This document shows, piece after piece, positions 1-6,319 of a stretch of DNA of 6,484 nucleotides; the first letter of the stretch is position 1; each line of letters starts with the position of its first letter. The notes under the pieces were generated by a model. It worked only from the letters and a program-made list of their open reading frames with translations, searched no databases and was not told the DNA's origin. Made by a program: the position numbers and the translations under genes. The DNA lies in NCBI GenBank assembly GCA_955651735.1, contig CATPAM010000562.1, positions 1-6,484 on the forward strand, read 5' to 3'. The stretch is from Candidatus Acidiferrales bacterium (lineage in GTDB: Bacteria; Acidobacteriota; Terriglobia; Acidiferrales; UBA7541).

Positions 1-1
1 A

Positions 2-1510
2 CAAATGGCTGCCATGGGTGACGACATGGAAAAGTTCGGCGTGTGGCGCGGCACCTTCGACCATTGCTTCAATGATGCCTGGCTCGAAAAGTTTTTCGTG
101 GCCCTGGAGGAAAACTCCTCCTGGCTGCGCACTCCCACGCCCAGCGAATACCTTTCTACGCGCACGCCCGCTGGCCGCGCCGATCTACCCACCGCCTCCT
201 ACACCGAGATGATGGAATGGGCGTTGCCTACGCGCGTCCGCCAGCGCTACAACCAGGTGCTCAAAGAATTCGCCTCGCGCAACGAGGTGCTCGCCTTCCT
301 GCGCGGCGGATCCTGGCGCGGATTCTTCCGCAAATATTCCGAGTCCAACCTGCTGCACAAAAAAATGCTGCACGTCGCCCATCGCATCGATACTTCGCCC
401 GCGCGGCGCAGCGTTTCGAAAGCCGGCGAAGAGCTGAAGAAGGCTCGCGACCTGCTCCTTCGCGCGCAGTGCAATGACGCCTACTGGCACGGCATTTTCG
501 GCGGTCTCTACGCCCCGCACCTGCGCACGGAGCTCTGGCGCAGTCTGATTCGCGCCGAGTTTATCGCCGATCAGCAAACGCCCGGTGGCCTCGCGCCGCG
601 CGTGGAGACTTTCGACTATGATGGTGACGGCGCGAGCGAATTGCTTTTCACCTCCACGGAATATCAGGCTCTAGTGAAGCCTTCAGACGGGGGCACGGTC
701 GCGGCCCTTGATTTTCGCCCGGCCGGATCGACCCTTATCAATTCCATCTTGCGCCGCCCGGAGGCCTATCATGCGCGCCTTCGCGAAATCGCGGCGAACC
801 CGCCCGGCGCCGTCACCTCCATCCATGAACAAACGCGCGTCAAAGAGCCGGGTCTCGAGCGCTACCTCCGCTACGATCGTTGGCCGCGCCACACGTTTCG
901 CCTGCTTCTCTTCGATCCCTCGCGCAGTCACGTGGATTACGAGAATATCCAGCTTCAAGAGGATCCCGGCTTCGCCGGCGGCTCGTTTCGCATCAGCCGC
1001 ACAACAGAACGCGAAGCCGAGCTGGTTCGTGAAGCGCCGCTCGCTTGGCATGGTAAAGATGACTCCGGCCCACACCTTTCAGTCTCTAAATTGTTTTCGT
1101 TTGGTACCGCGCCCCGCGGCTGCGAAGTTGCGTGTGAAGTCAAAATCTCTTTGCCCGCTGTCCTCGATCGCACCCTGGCCGTCGGCATCGAGTCCGTGCT
1201 GAATTTCCTCGCTCCCACCGAGCCCGATCGTTTTTTTCAAACGCCTTCCGGCCCGCAGAACCTCCGCTTCAGCGGCAGCATCCCTGGCCCCACGCTCCGC
1301 GTCGAAGACGGCTGGCAGCGCATTCGCGTGGCTCTCCACGCTCCAGGCGCCGAGCAATTCTGGATTTCCCCGATTGAAACTGTCTCGGAATCCGAAGAGG
1401 GTTTCGAACGCGTCTACCAGGGTTCGCAAATCCTGGCCCTCTGGCGCCCCTCCCTCTCCGCCGGCAAACCCTGGGCCGCCCACCTCTTCTGGCGCGTCGA
1501 ATCCTTCTAG
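2..1510 (+). CDS. GH57 4-alpha-glucanotransferase / alpha-amylase-like, 5'-truncated by window edge
   Basis: This is the C-terminal 500 or so residues of a GH57 enzyme of the Thermococcus-type 4-alpha-glucanotransferase group, which transfers or cleaves alpha-1,4-glucan chains. The frame is open to the left edge (the codon before the first ATG at 5 is Gln), so the N-terminal part of the catalytic barrel, with the expected Glu nucleophile, lies outside. Numbering from the ATG at 5, residues 5-14 (GDDMEKFGVW) match conserved GH57 motif 4, which carries the catalytic Asp (family form DDGEKFGVWP). Residues about 90-175 resemble the helical DUF1925 module, with the strongly conserved QCNDAYWHGIFGGLY (155-169). 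Residues about 195-498 resemble the beta-sandwich DUF1926, ending with PIETVSESE (456-464) and YQGS (471-474). The likely role is glycogen or maltodextrin remodelling in the cytoplasm. Transferase versus hydrolase activity cannot be decided from this fragment. The internal ATG at 5 is not the true start. Confidence 0.9.
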   Translation, partial: QMAAMGDDMEKFGVWRGTFDHCFNDAWLEKFFVALEENSSWLRTPTPSEYLSTRTPAGRADLPTASYTEMMEWALPTRVRQRYNQVLKEFASRNEVLAFLRGGSWRGFFRKYSESNLLHKKMLHVAHRIDTSPARRSVSKAGEELKKARDLLLRAQCNDAYWHGIFGGLYAPHLRTELWRSLIRAEFIADQQTPGGLAPRVETFDYDGDGASELLFTSTEYQALVKPSDGGTVAALDFRPAGSTLINSILRRPEAYHARLREIAANPPGAVTSIHEQTRVKEPGLERYLRYDRWPRHTFRLLLFDPSRSHVDYENIQLQEDPGFAGGSFRISRTTEREAELVREAPLAWHGKDDSGPHLSVSKLFSFGTAPRGCEVACEVKISLPAVLDRTLAVGIESVLNFLAPTEPDRFFQTPSGPQNLRFSGSIPGPTLRVEDGWQRIRVALHAPGAEQFWISPIETVSESEEGFERVYQGSQILALWRPSLSAGKPWAAHLFWRVESF

Positions 1511-1539
1511 TCAGTCTGCTGCCTTCATAAACTTGTTTT

Positions 1540-1552
1540 TGAAACTGTTTCA
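1540..1552. repeat. 13-bp perfect palindrome TGAAAC-T-GTTTCA
   Basis: In the 136-bp gap after the GH57 stop, the six-base arms TGAAAC and GTTTCA flank a single T. It lies 30 bases after the GH57 stop and about 95 bases before the creatininase-relic start. It could be an operator half-pair, or chance in an AT-rich patch. It lacks the GC-rich stem and T-run of an intrinsic terminator. The rest of the gap (1511-1646) shows no convincing promoter or terminator to me. Confidence 0.3.
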
Positions 1553-1646
1553 CCCTGCAATTTTGGCTGATAGCGTAAGGGCTCTTTCCCGCGTATGCTT
1601 CGTGCGAATTGAAAATCCCGCAATCAACTGGGCGGCGGAGAATCTC

Positions 1647-2288
1647 ATGAATCGCATGATTTTGGCTGTTTTGGCCGTAGCGAGCACCTCGCTACCTGCT
1701 CTTCCTCAGACGCAGGCGTCGGAGAGGAAAATGCTCGGCGATTTCCCGAAACCTGGGAGAGCCCGGCAGCTTGCGCGCTATGCGACGATGCTCGAGATGA
1801 CGTTTCGGGAGTTCGAAGCCCCGGTGGCGGACACCGACATCGTGCTCCTTCCCATCGGCTCGATTGAAGAACAACCATAAGCTCGACGGAATGAAAGTCT
1901 ATGCAATTATCGACAGCGAAAGGCTTGAGCGTTTGGGGCTAACCGGAAGTGTGAGTCTACTTCCGACTGAGCACGGCTTCCCAATGCTGATTCATTGTTA
2001 GGTCGTGGGACAGAGATGCCCGCGAGCACGCACGCCGACGGACGGGAGGTAAGCCTGATGCTGCACTACCACCCCGCTATGGTGCGCCCCGGATATCGGC
2101 AGCTTCCTGAGGCGCCGTCCTCTCGCTTCTTCGAGGCGGTCGCCGCTGATGACAGAAGCAAGAACCCGGGCGGCACCGGAGGGCTCCCTTTCGACAAGGC
2201 GTCGGAGTCCGTGGGCAAAATAATAGCGCAGTATCGTACTCGCCAGATAGGTGACGCCATCAAGCTGGCGCTGACTGATAAGCGTTAA
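1647..2288 (+). pseudogene. Broken creatininase-family gene, originally secreted
   Basis: An intact creatininase-family protein is a metal-dependent amidohydrolase of about 250 residues. Here the ATG at 1647 has GGAG at 1637-1640 and starts a signal-peptide-like segment (MNRMILAVLAVASTSLPALP). About 50 residues further on, the frame reaches the first family motif, DIVLLPIGSIEEQP (normally PxGSxEQHGPHLP), and hits TAA at 1878-1880, losing the metal-binding His. A short stretch in another frame (about 1882-2001, VYAIIDSERLERLGL...) may be remnant middle sequence. From about 1995 the original frame resumes with HADGREVSLMLHYHP, matching the family HAGExETSxML block, then GGLPFDKASESVGKII and a stop at 2286-2288. 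Only about 115 bases separate the two conserved ends where I would expect roughly 350, so an internal deletion plus a frame change seems likely. A functional enzyme is very unlikely. Confidence 0.75.
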
Positions 2289-2323
2289 GGAGTCGCTAGC
2301 TGGCAAGAACGAAAACCTAAGCC

Positions 2324-3295
2324 TCACTCCACCACCAGCAAATTCTGCGTGAACGCCCACTCATCATCAATCCACTGCCCCTCACACCGGAATCCCGTCC
2401 GCTCCGCCATCCGCACAACTTCCTCCGGCCGGTACTTGTGTGAGCTTTCCGTCCAGATCGTCTCTCCTTGGTTGAACATCACACGCAAATTCGCCGCCGG
2501 AATCTTCACCGATTGCCGCTGCATCGAACGCAAATGCATTTCAATCCGCCGCTCCTCATAATTCCAGCGCGCGTCATGCTCGAAGCCCGCCAAATCAAAA
2601 TCCGCCCCCAGCTCGCGATTGATCCGCCCCAGCAAATTCAAATTGAACGCCGCCGTTACGCCCGCCGGATCGTTGTACGCCAATAATTGTGTCGCTACAT
2701 CCTTCTCCAGATCCGTCCCCAGCAGCAAAACGTCGCCCGGTCGCAGAATCTCGCGCACCGCGCCCAAGAAATCTTCTCCAGCCGCGCGGTCAAAATTGCC
2801 AATCGTGCTTCCAAGAAACAGCACCAGCAGGTGATCGCCTTCATACCGCCCCTGCGCCACCGCTTGTAGCCCTTCCAGATACGGCTGCTCGTATCCCACG
2901 ATGCTTACCAGGTCAATCTGTCCAAGTTCCTTCTCGCAAGCCGCCAACGCCGAAGGCGAAATCTCAATTGGAAAATAGTAGGTTCGTTGCCGGCGCGATA
3001 GTGCCTCCAAAATCCAGCGCGTTTTCTTTCCGGTCCCACTCCCCAGCTCCGCTACATGAATCGGCGAAGGCAGCAGGTCCACAATTTCCTGCGCATGCGT
3101 TTGCAGCAGGCGCGCGTCCGCCCGCGTCAGTCCGTACTCCGGCAACAGGCAAATCGCCTCGAACAACGCGGAGCCTACCTCGTCATACAAATATTTTGAC
3201 GGCAGCTCCCGTTGCCCCGGCTTCAATAAACCTTCGCGCACCGCTGCTGCAAATTCGGACACATGTCTGGCGGGAAGAGTTTGGTAGGTCAGCAT
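2324..3295 (-). CDS. egtD: EgtD, L-histidine N-alpha-methyltransferase
   Basis: EgtD trimethylates the alpha-amino group of histidine with SAM to give hercynine, the first step of ergothioneine synthesis, in the cytoplasm. The 323 residues match the usual EgtD length (mycobacterial EgtD is about 321). The N-terminal part has KYLYDEVGSALFE (34-46) and LPEYGLTR (51-58). The SAM site has ELGSGTGKKT (83-92), and FLGSTIGN (160-167) follows. The substrate lobe has AYNDPAGVTAAFNLNLLGR (206-224), RIEMHL (250-255) and WTESSHKY (281-288). Residues known to bind histidine in mycobacterial EgtD appear to be kept: Tyr37, Tyr54, Asn167, Tyr207, Met253, Glu283 and Ser285. The Met and Glu pair separates EgtD from relatives methylating other substrates. 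Residue equivalences were assigned by eye. The gene lies 31 bases downstream of egtB on the same strand, with GGGAG (3302-3306) six bases before its ATG, so the two are probably co-transcribed. It converges on the creatininase relic; I see no terminator in 2289-2323. Confidence 0.95.
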   Translation of the reverse strand: MLTYQTLPARHVSEFAAAVREGLLKPGQRELPSKYLYDEVGSALFEAICLLPEYGLTRADARLLQTHAQEIVDLLPSPIHVAELGSGTGKKTRWILEALSRRQRTYYFPIEISPSALAACEKELGQIDLVSIVGYEQPYLEGLQAVAQGRYEGDHLLVLFLGSTIGNFDRAAGEDFLGAVREILRPGDVLLLGTDLEKDVATQLLAYNDPAGVTAAFNLNLLGRINRELGADFDLAGFEHDARWNYEERRIEMHLRSMQRQSVKIPAANLRVMFNQGETIWTESSHKYRPEEVVRMAERTGFRCEGQWIDDEWAFTQNLLVVE

Positions 3296-3301
3296 GAATG
3301 G

Positions 3302-3306
3302 CTCCC
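3302..3306 (-). promoter_or_regulatory. Ribosome binding site of egtD (GGGAG)
   Basis: On the minus strand GGGAG lies six bases before the ATG at 3295, inside the 31-bp egtB-egtD gap. It fixes the egtD start and shows that egtD has its own initiation site rather than relying on overlap with egtB. Confidence 0.6.
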
Positions 3307-3326
3307 AGCGTCTGGGTTAGAAGGAT

Positions 3327-4658
3327 TCAGTCCTCGACGCAACGGAACGTCGCGTACACATAAGGATAATGCGGTTGGAACCAGTTGCGGAACGACCGCC
3401 GCAGCATGCAAGCCGCCGTGCGCGGCGAACCCCCCTTCATGACGTAGTGCTTTCCATCGAAGAAATTCGCTGAGTATCCGGGATAAAAAGGCATCGCCGC
3501 GAATCCTGGGAATGGTTTGAATTCCGTGCTCGTCCATTCCCACCCGTTGCCCACCACATCCTGAACGCCAAGAGCGCTTGCCCCGCGCGGATACGATCCC
3601 ACCGGACTGGGATCCCAATGCGCAAAATCAAAATTTCCATACCGCGCTTCCGGCGCTTCTTCGCCCCATGGATAGTTTCGCTCTACTTCCGAGTCCGAAG
3701 TGCCGTACGCCGCGCGATGAAATTGCTCCTCGGTTGGCAGCTTGCGTCCCAGCCACTTCGCGTACGCCGTAGCCTCCGCGTGGCTCACGTACACCGGCCA
3801 GTCCATCGGAAGCCGGATCTCTCCAAACATCGTACGACACAACCACAGATTTCCCGCCCGACGCCAAAAAGCCGGATGCTGCACGCCCTCTTTTTTCTTC
3901 CATGCCCACGCTTCCTTGTCCCACAGCGAGGGCTCTGAATATCCGCCGGCCTCGACGAACAACATAAAATCCCGGTTGGTAACGTTGTAGTTGTCGATCG
4001 CAAAATCCGCCACGCGCACTTCGTGCGTTTCGAACTCGTTGTCCCAGCCGAACTCGTCGCCATGCACGCGTTGTAAGCCAAGCGTCGCGCGACCCGCGGG
4101 AATCTCCACCAGGTGCGACTTCGCGCGTGGCGTTTTCCACGCGGGTGCGTGTTCCGCCGGAATTTTTTTCTCCGCCGGAAGCTGGTGCAGCATATACGCC
4201 AGCGTTTCCGCGTGCATCATCCGGTGTTCCACCGCCACTTCCAGCATGCTTGCCAGTTGCGGATGTCCTTCCGAGGGACGCCGCATCGCTCGCGCAATCG
4301 CCTCATCCAACTCGCTGCGCAGCTGCTGATTGTATTGCTCGATTTCTTCACGCGCCGGCCAGTCCCGGGGCTGATCCGTCGGCAATCCCCCGCTCACCGG
4401 ATCGATTCCAAACGCAAAAAGTTGATCAAAGGAAGGATGAAACGATTGCAGCCCAAACGCGCGCTGCGCCAGCAGGTTCCAATCGAAAGCTTCCACGTGT
4501 CCTATATAAAAAATAATGCGATGTCGCTCGGCAATCGGACGATCGTACAGGGCGTCTTCCCGCACGATGCGAAATACCTGGTCCGTGCGGGTGCGCGCGT
4601 TTATTAGTCGGGTGTGAAGGTCGTTCCGAATGCGGACAGCGCTGGCCGTGGCTCCCAT
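3327..4658 (-). CDS. egtB: EgtB-type sulfoxide synthase (non-heme iron, DinB + FGE-like)
   Basis: EgtB uses iron and O2 to form a C-S bond between hercynine (made by EgtD) and a thiol donor, giving a sulfoxide precursor of ergothioneine. The 443 residues show the standard order. A DinB-like helical domain (about 8-160) carries the three-histidine iron site: His54 in YIGHVEAFDWN, and His145 and His149 in VEHRMMHAETLAYM. A formylglycine-generating-enzyme/sulfatase-modifying domain (about 182-442) has IPAGRATLG, NYNVTNRDFMLFV, RKLPTEEQF (305-313), VVGNGWEWTSTEF (368-380) and MKGGSPRTA (407-415). Tyr392 and Tyr395 lie in the segment where mycobacterial EgtB has its catalytic Tyr. The FNSYYE motif after the first iron ligand is replaced by FGIDPV (83-88), and the C-terminal RNWD is RNWF (424-427). 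This suggests a different thiol donor, perhaps cysteine. The start at 4658 has GGAGGGG upstream. It is the first gene of the leftward egtB-egtD unit. Confidence 0.9.
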   Translation of the reverse strand: MGATASAVRIRNDLHTRLINARTRTDQVFRIVREDALYDRPIAERHRIIFYIGHVEAFDWNLLAQRAFGLQSFHPSFDQLFAFGIDPVSGGLPTDQPRDWPAREEIEQYNQQLRSELDEAIARAMRRPSEGHPQLASMLEVAVEHRMMHAETLAYMLHQLPAEKKIPAEHAPAWKTPRAKSHLVEIPAGRATLGLQRVHGDEFGWDNEFETHEVRVADFAIDNYNVTNRDFMLFVEAGGYSEPSLWDKEAWAWKKKEGVQHPAFWRRAGNLWLCRTMFGEIRLPMDWPVYVSHAEATAYAKWLGRKLPTEEQFHRAAYGTSDSEVERNYPWGEEAPEARYGNFDFAHWDPSPVGSYPRGASALGVQDVVGNGWEWTSTEFKPFPGFAAMPFYPGYSANFFDGKHYVMKGGSPRTAACMLRRSFRNWFQPHYPYVYATFRCVED

Positions 4659-4665
4659 ACGTTTT

Positions 4666-4672
4666 CCCCTCC
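4666..4672 (-). promoter_or_regulatory. Ribosome binding site of egtB (GGAGGGG)
   Basis: On the minus strand GGAGGGG lies seven bases before the ATG at 4658 (first G of the run to ATG about 14). This near-consensus Shine-Dalgarno supports 4658 as the egtB start. It also means the open frame on the plus strand that begins at 4630 overlaps egtB and its leader, so the transporter ATPase should start further right. Confidence 0.6.
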
Positions 4673-4734
4673 AATTGGATGCGGCTTTCGCGAGAGAGAT
4701 ACGTGAAAATTCAACGGGGAGAGGCCCGGTGCAC

Positions 4735-4740
4735 TATGAT
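4735..4740 (+). promoter_or_regulatory. Possible -10 element (TATGAT) of the transporter operon
   Basis: TATGAT matches the sigma-70 -10 consensus at five of six positions and lies 33 bases before the ATPase ATG, within the 115-bp divergent region. No good -35 is present at the usual 16-18 bp spacing; the best is TTCAAC at 4710-4715 with 19 bp. An activator-dependent or different promoter is equally possible. I found no matching -10/-35 pair for egtB on the other strand. Confidence 0.25.
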
Positions 4741-4758
4741 GTTCCCTCCCTTGAGCGT

Positions 4759-4762
4759 GGAG
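4759..4762 (+). promoter_or_regulatory. Ribosome binding site of the transporter ATPase (GGAG)
   Basis: GGAG is the only Shine-Dalgarno-like run just before ATG 4774, at a rather long spacing of 11 bases. It favours 4774 over upstream in-frame starts, which would encode sequence with no resemblance to ABC ATPases and would overlap egtB. Confidence 0.4.
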
Positions 4763-4773
4763 TGTCAATCGAA

Positions 4774-5559
4774 ATGAATGCGAAAACGGCCGCAGAAAAC
4801 ACCGGCCCCGCCATTCAGTTCCAGCATGTGACTTACAGTCTCAGCTCTAGTGTCCCGCGCACCATTGTTAATGACATCTGCCTCTCCGTCGCTTCCGGCC
4901 AGACTCTCGTCCTCCTGGGCCGCAGCGGCAGCGGCAAAACCACGCTACTGAAACTGATCAATAGCCTCCTCGTTCCCACCGCCGGCCAAGTCATTGTTCG
5001 TGGCCGCGCCACGACCGATTGGGATCCCATCCGTCTGCGCCGCGGCATCGGCTATGTAATTCAAGACGCAGGTCTTTTCCCCCATTTCACTGTTGCCCAG
5101 AACATCGCGCTCATCCCCTCTCTCGAAAGATGGGATGCCACCCGCACCGCCGCTCGCGTCGATGAGCTCCTTTCCCTGGTCGGTCTCGAACCTGCAGAAT
5201 ACTGCAATCGCCGCCCGCACCAACTCTCCGGCGGCCAACGTCAGCGCGTCGGCGTCGCCCGCGCCCTCGCCGCCGACCCGCCCATTCTCCTGATGGACGA
5301 GCCCTTTGGCGCTCTCGACCCCGTAACCCGCGCCGAGCTTCAGCGTGAATTCAGCGCCCTCGCCCGCCGTCTCGGCAAAACCATCGTCTTTGTCACCCAC
5401 GATGTTCGCGAAGCGCTCCTGCTCGCCTCGCGCATCATCCTTCTCGAAAGTGGCCGAATCATCGCCGACGCGACGCCGCAGGGATTTCTCCGCATCGATC
5501 ATCCCGAAGTGCAGGCCTTCACCGCGTGTCTCACTCCGCTCCCCGGTGCGTCAGCATGA
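4774..5559 (+). CDS. Opu/ProV-type ABC transporter ATP-binding protein, no CBS domains
   Basis: This is the ATPase of a quaternary-amine (glycine betaine/carnitine/choline, OpuCA/ProV-like) importer at the inner face of the membrane. With the start at ATG 4774 it has 261 residues. All nucleotide-binding motifs are intact: Walker A GRSGSGKTT (49-57), Q-loop VIQDAGLFPHF (95-105), signature LSGGQRQRVGVARAL (151-165), Walker B ILLMDEPFGALD (171-182) and H-loop FVTHD (206-210). The protein ends soon after the core, so the tandem CBS module of osmosensing OpuA/ProV-type ATPases (usually 370-400 residues) is absent. Its TGA overlaps the permease ATG as ATGA, which indicates translational coupling. 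The gene is divergent from egtB with a 115-bp gap, so the two units may share regulation. The family is clear. The substrate cannot be read from the ATPase, and ergothioneine or hercynine is a context-based possibility. Confidence 0.92.
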   Translation: MNAKTAAENTGPAIQFQHVTYSLSSSVPRTIVNDICLSVASGQTLVLLGRSGSGKTTLLKLINSLLVPTAGQVIVRGRATTDWDPIRLRRGIGYVIQDAGLFPHFTVAQNIALIPSLERWDATRTAARVDELLSLVGLEPAEYCNRRPHQLSGGQRQRVGVARALAADPPILLMDEPFGALDPVTRAELQREFSALARRLGKTIVFVTHDVREALLLASRIILLESGRIIADATPQGFLRIDHPEVQAFTACLTPLPGASA

Positions 5560-6188
5560 CTCCCTGGACATTTTTCCTGGAGCACCGCGCCGAAATCCTT
5601 GAGGCTACCGCCGACCATCTGACGCTGGTCATCATCGCCATGGTCTTCGCCATCGCCATCGGCGTCCCGCTCGGCATGCTCATCGTTCACCGGCCGACAC
5701 TGCGCAACCTCGCGCTCGGCCTCGCCAGTATTTTTCAGACCATCCCCAGCCTCGCGCTCTTCGGCTTTCTAATTCCCATCCCGTTCATCGGCGGTATCGG
5801 CCGCCGCACCGCCATCGTCGCTCTGGTCCTTTACGCGCTACTCCCCATTCTTCGCAACACCTACGTCGGCCTCACCGGCATTGACCCCGCGGTCCTCGAA
5901 GCCGCCGAAGCCATGGGCATGACGCAATCGCAAATCCTCTGGCGCGTCCGCCTCCCGCTAGCCCGCGCCGTAATCCTAGCCGGCATTCGCACCGCCACCA
6001 TCATCACCATCGGCGTAGCCACCATCGCCGCAGCCATCGGCGCCGGCGGACTCGGCACCTTCATCTTCCGCGGCGTGGCCATGGTCAGTGACGCCGTAAT
6101 CCTCGCCGGCGCAATTCCCGCCGCCCTACTCGCCATCGCCGCCGACCTCCTCCTCGGCCTGCTCGAGCGCCGCCTCAAAATCGCCTGA
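5556..6188 (+). CDS. Opu/ProW-type ABC transporter permease
   Basis: This is the membrane channel subunit of the same importer: 210 residues, the usual size for OpuCB/OpuBB-like permeases. Hydrophobic segments are visible at about 22-45, 51-75, 84-100, 138-163 and 181-203. The family-typical QTIPSLALFGFLIP (61-74) is present. The EAA loop that docks on the ATPase is EAAEAMGMTQSQILWRVRLP (115-134). The start at 5556 overlaps the ATPase stop (ATGA) and no strong Shine-Dalgarno precedes it, so coupled translation is likely. The permease is not fused to a substrate-binding domain, unlike EgtU of the known EgtUV ergothioneine importer; the binding protein is a separate gene 80 bases downstream. 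An open frame upstream of 5556 lies within the ATPase gene and is not expected to be translated. Confidence 0.92.
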   Translation: MTPWTFFLEHRAEILEATADHLTLVIIAMVFAIAIGVPLGMLIVHRPTLRNLALGLASIFQTIPSLALFGFLIPIPFIGGIGRRTAIVALVLYALLPILRNTYVGLTGIDPAVLEAAEAMGMTQSQILWRVRLPLARAVILAGIRTATIITIGVATIAAAIGAGGLGTFIFRGVAMVSDAVILAGAIPAALLAIAADLLLGLLERRLKIA

Positions 6189-6204
6189 CGCCAATGATCT
6201 CCAT

Positions 6205-6319
6205 CTTTGTGACCTCTGTGCTCCGCTCTCCGTGAACTCTGTGTTAAATTCTTTCTCTCTCCCAAACCATGCTCCACCCGCTCCCCTCTGCGTCCCCTCA
6301 GCGTACTGTGCGTCTCTTT
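6205..6319. repeat. Degenerate CTCTGTG-type 9-bp repeat tract
   Basis: Between the permease and binding-protein genes a nine-base motif recurs: CTTTGTGAC (6205-6213), CTCTGTGCT (6214-6222), CTCTCCGTG (6226-6234) and CTCTGTGTT (6237-6245), followed by AAATT. A second, more degraded block, CTCTGCGTC (6286-6294) to about 6319, runs into the start of the binding-protein frame. From memory, similar CTTTGTG/CTCTGTG tracts ending in TTAAA are dispersed between genes of many bacteria, including Acidobacteriota, with no known function. No transposase or target duplication is visible. Confidence 0.5.

Noticed and set aside
1891..2001. Separate 36-codon gene starting at ATG 1891
   Set aside because: It lies between the two halves of the creatininase relic, has no ribosome binding site, and is better read as out-of-frame remnant sequence of the same gene.
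2267..2282. CGCT...AGCG hairpin at the end of the creatininase relic as a terminator
   Set aside because: Only a four-base stem with an eight-base loop and no T-run on either strand.
4671..4678. CCAATTGG palindrome just upstream of egtB
   Set aside because: Eight bases overlapping the ribosome binding site, with no second copy in the window; chance is sufficient.
4763..4768. Perfect TTGACA on the minus strand as a -35 for egtB
   Set aside because: At 17 bp spacing the -10 position reads GGAACA; the nearest AT-rich hexamer is about 24 bp away, so no proper promoter pair exists.
4630..4773. Upstream extension of the ATPase frame to an ATG at 4630
   Set aside because: It would overlap the egtB start and leader, has no ribosome binding site, and encodes no ABC-like sequence. 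ATG 4774 precedes the conserved N-terminus.
4945..5502. Long minus-strand open frame of 185 codons across the ATPase gene
   Set aside because: It is antisense to a clearly conserved ABC ATPase; long shadow frames are expected in GC-rich coding DNA, and it resembles no family.
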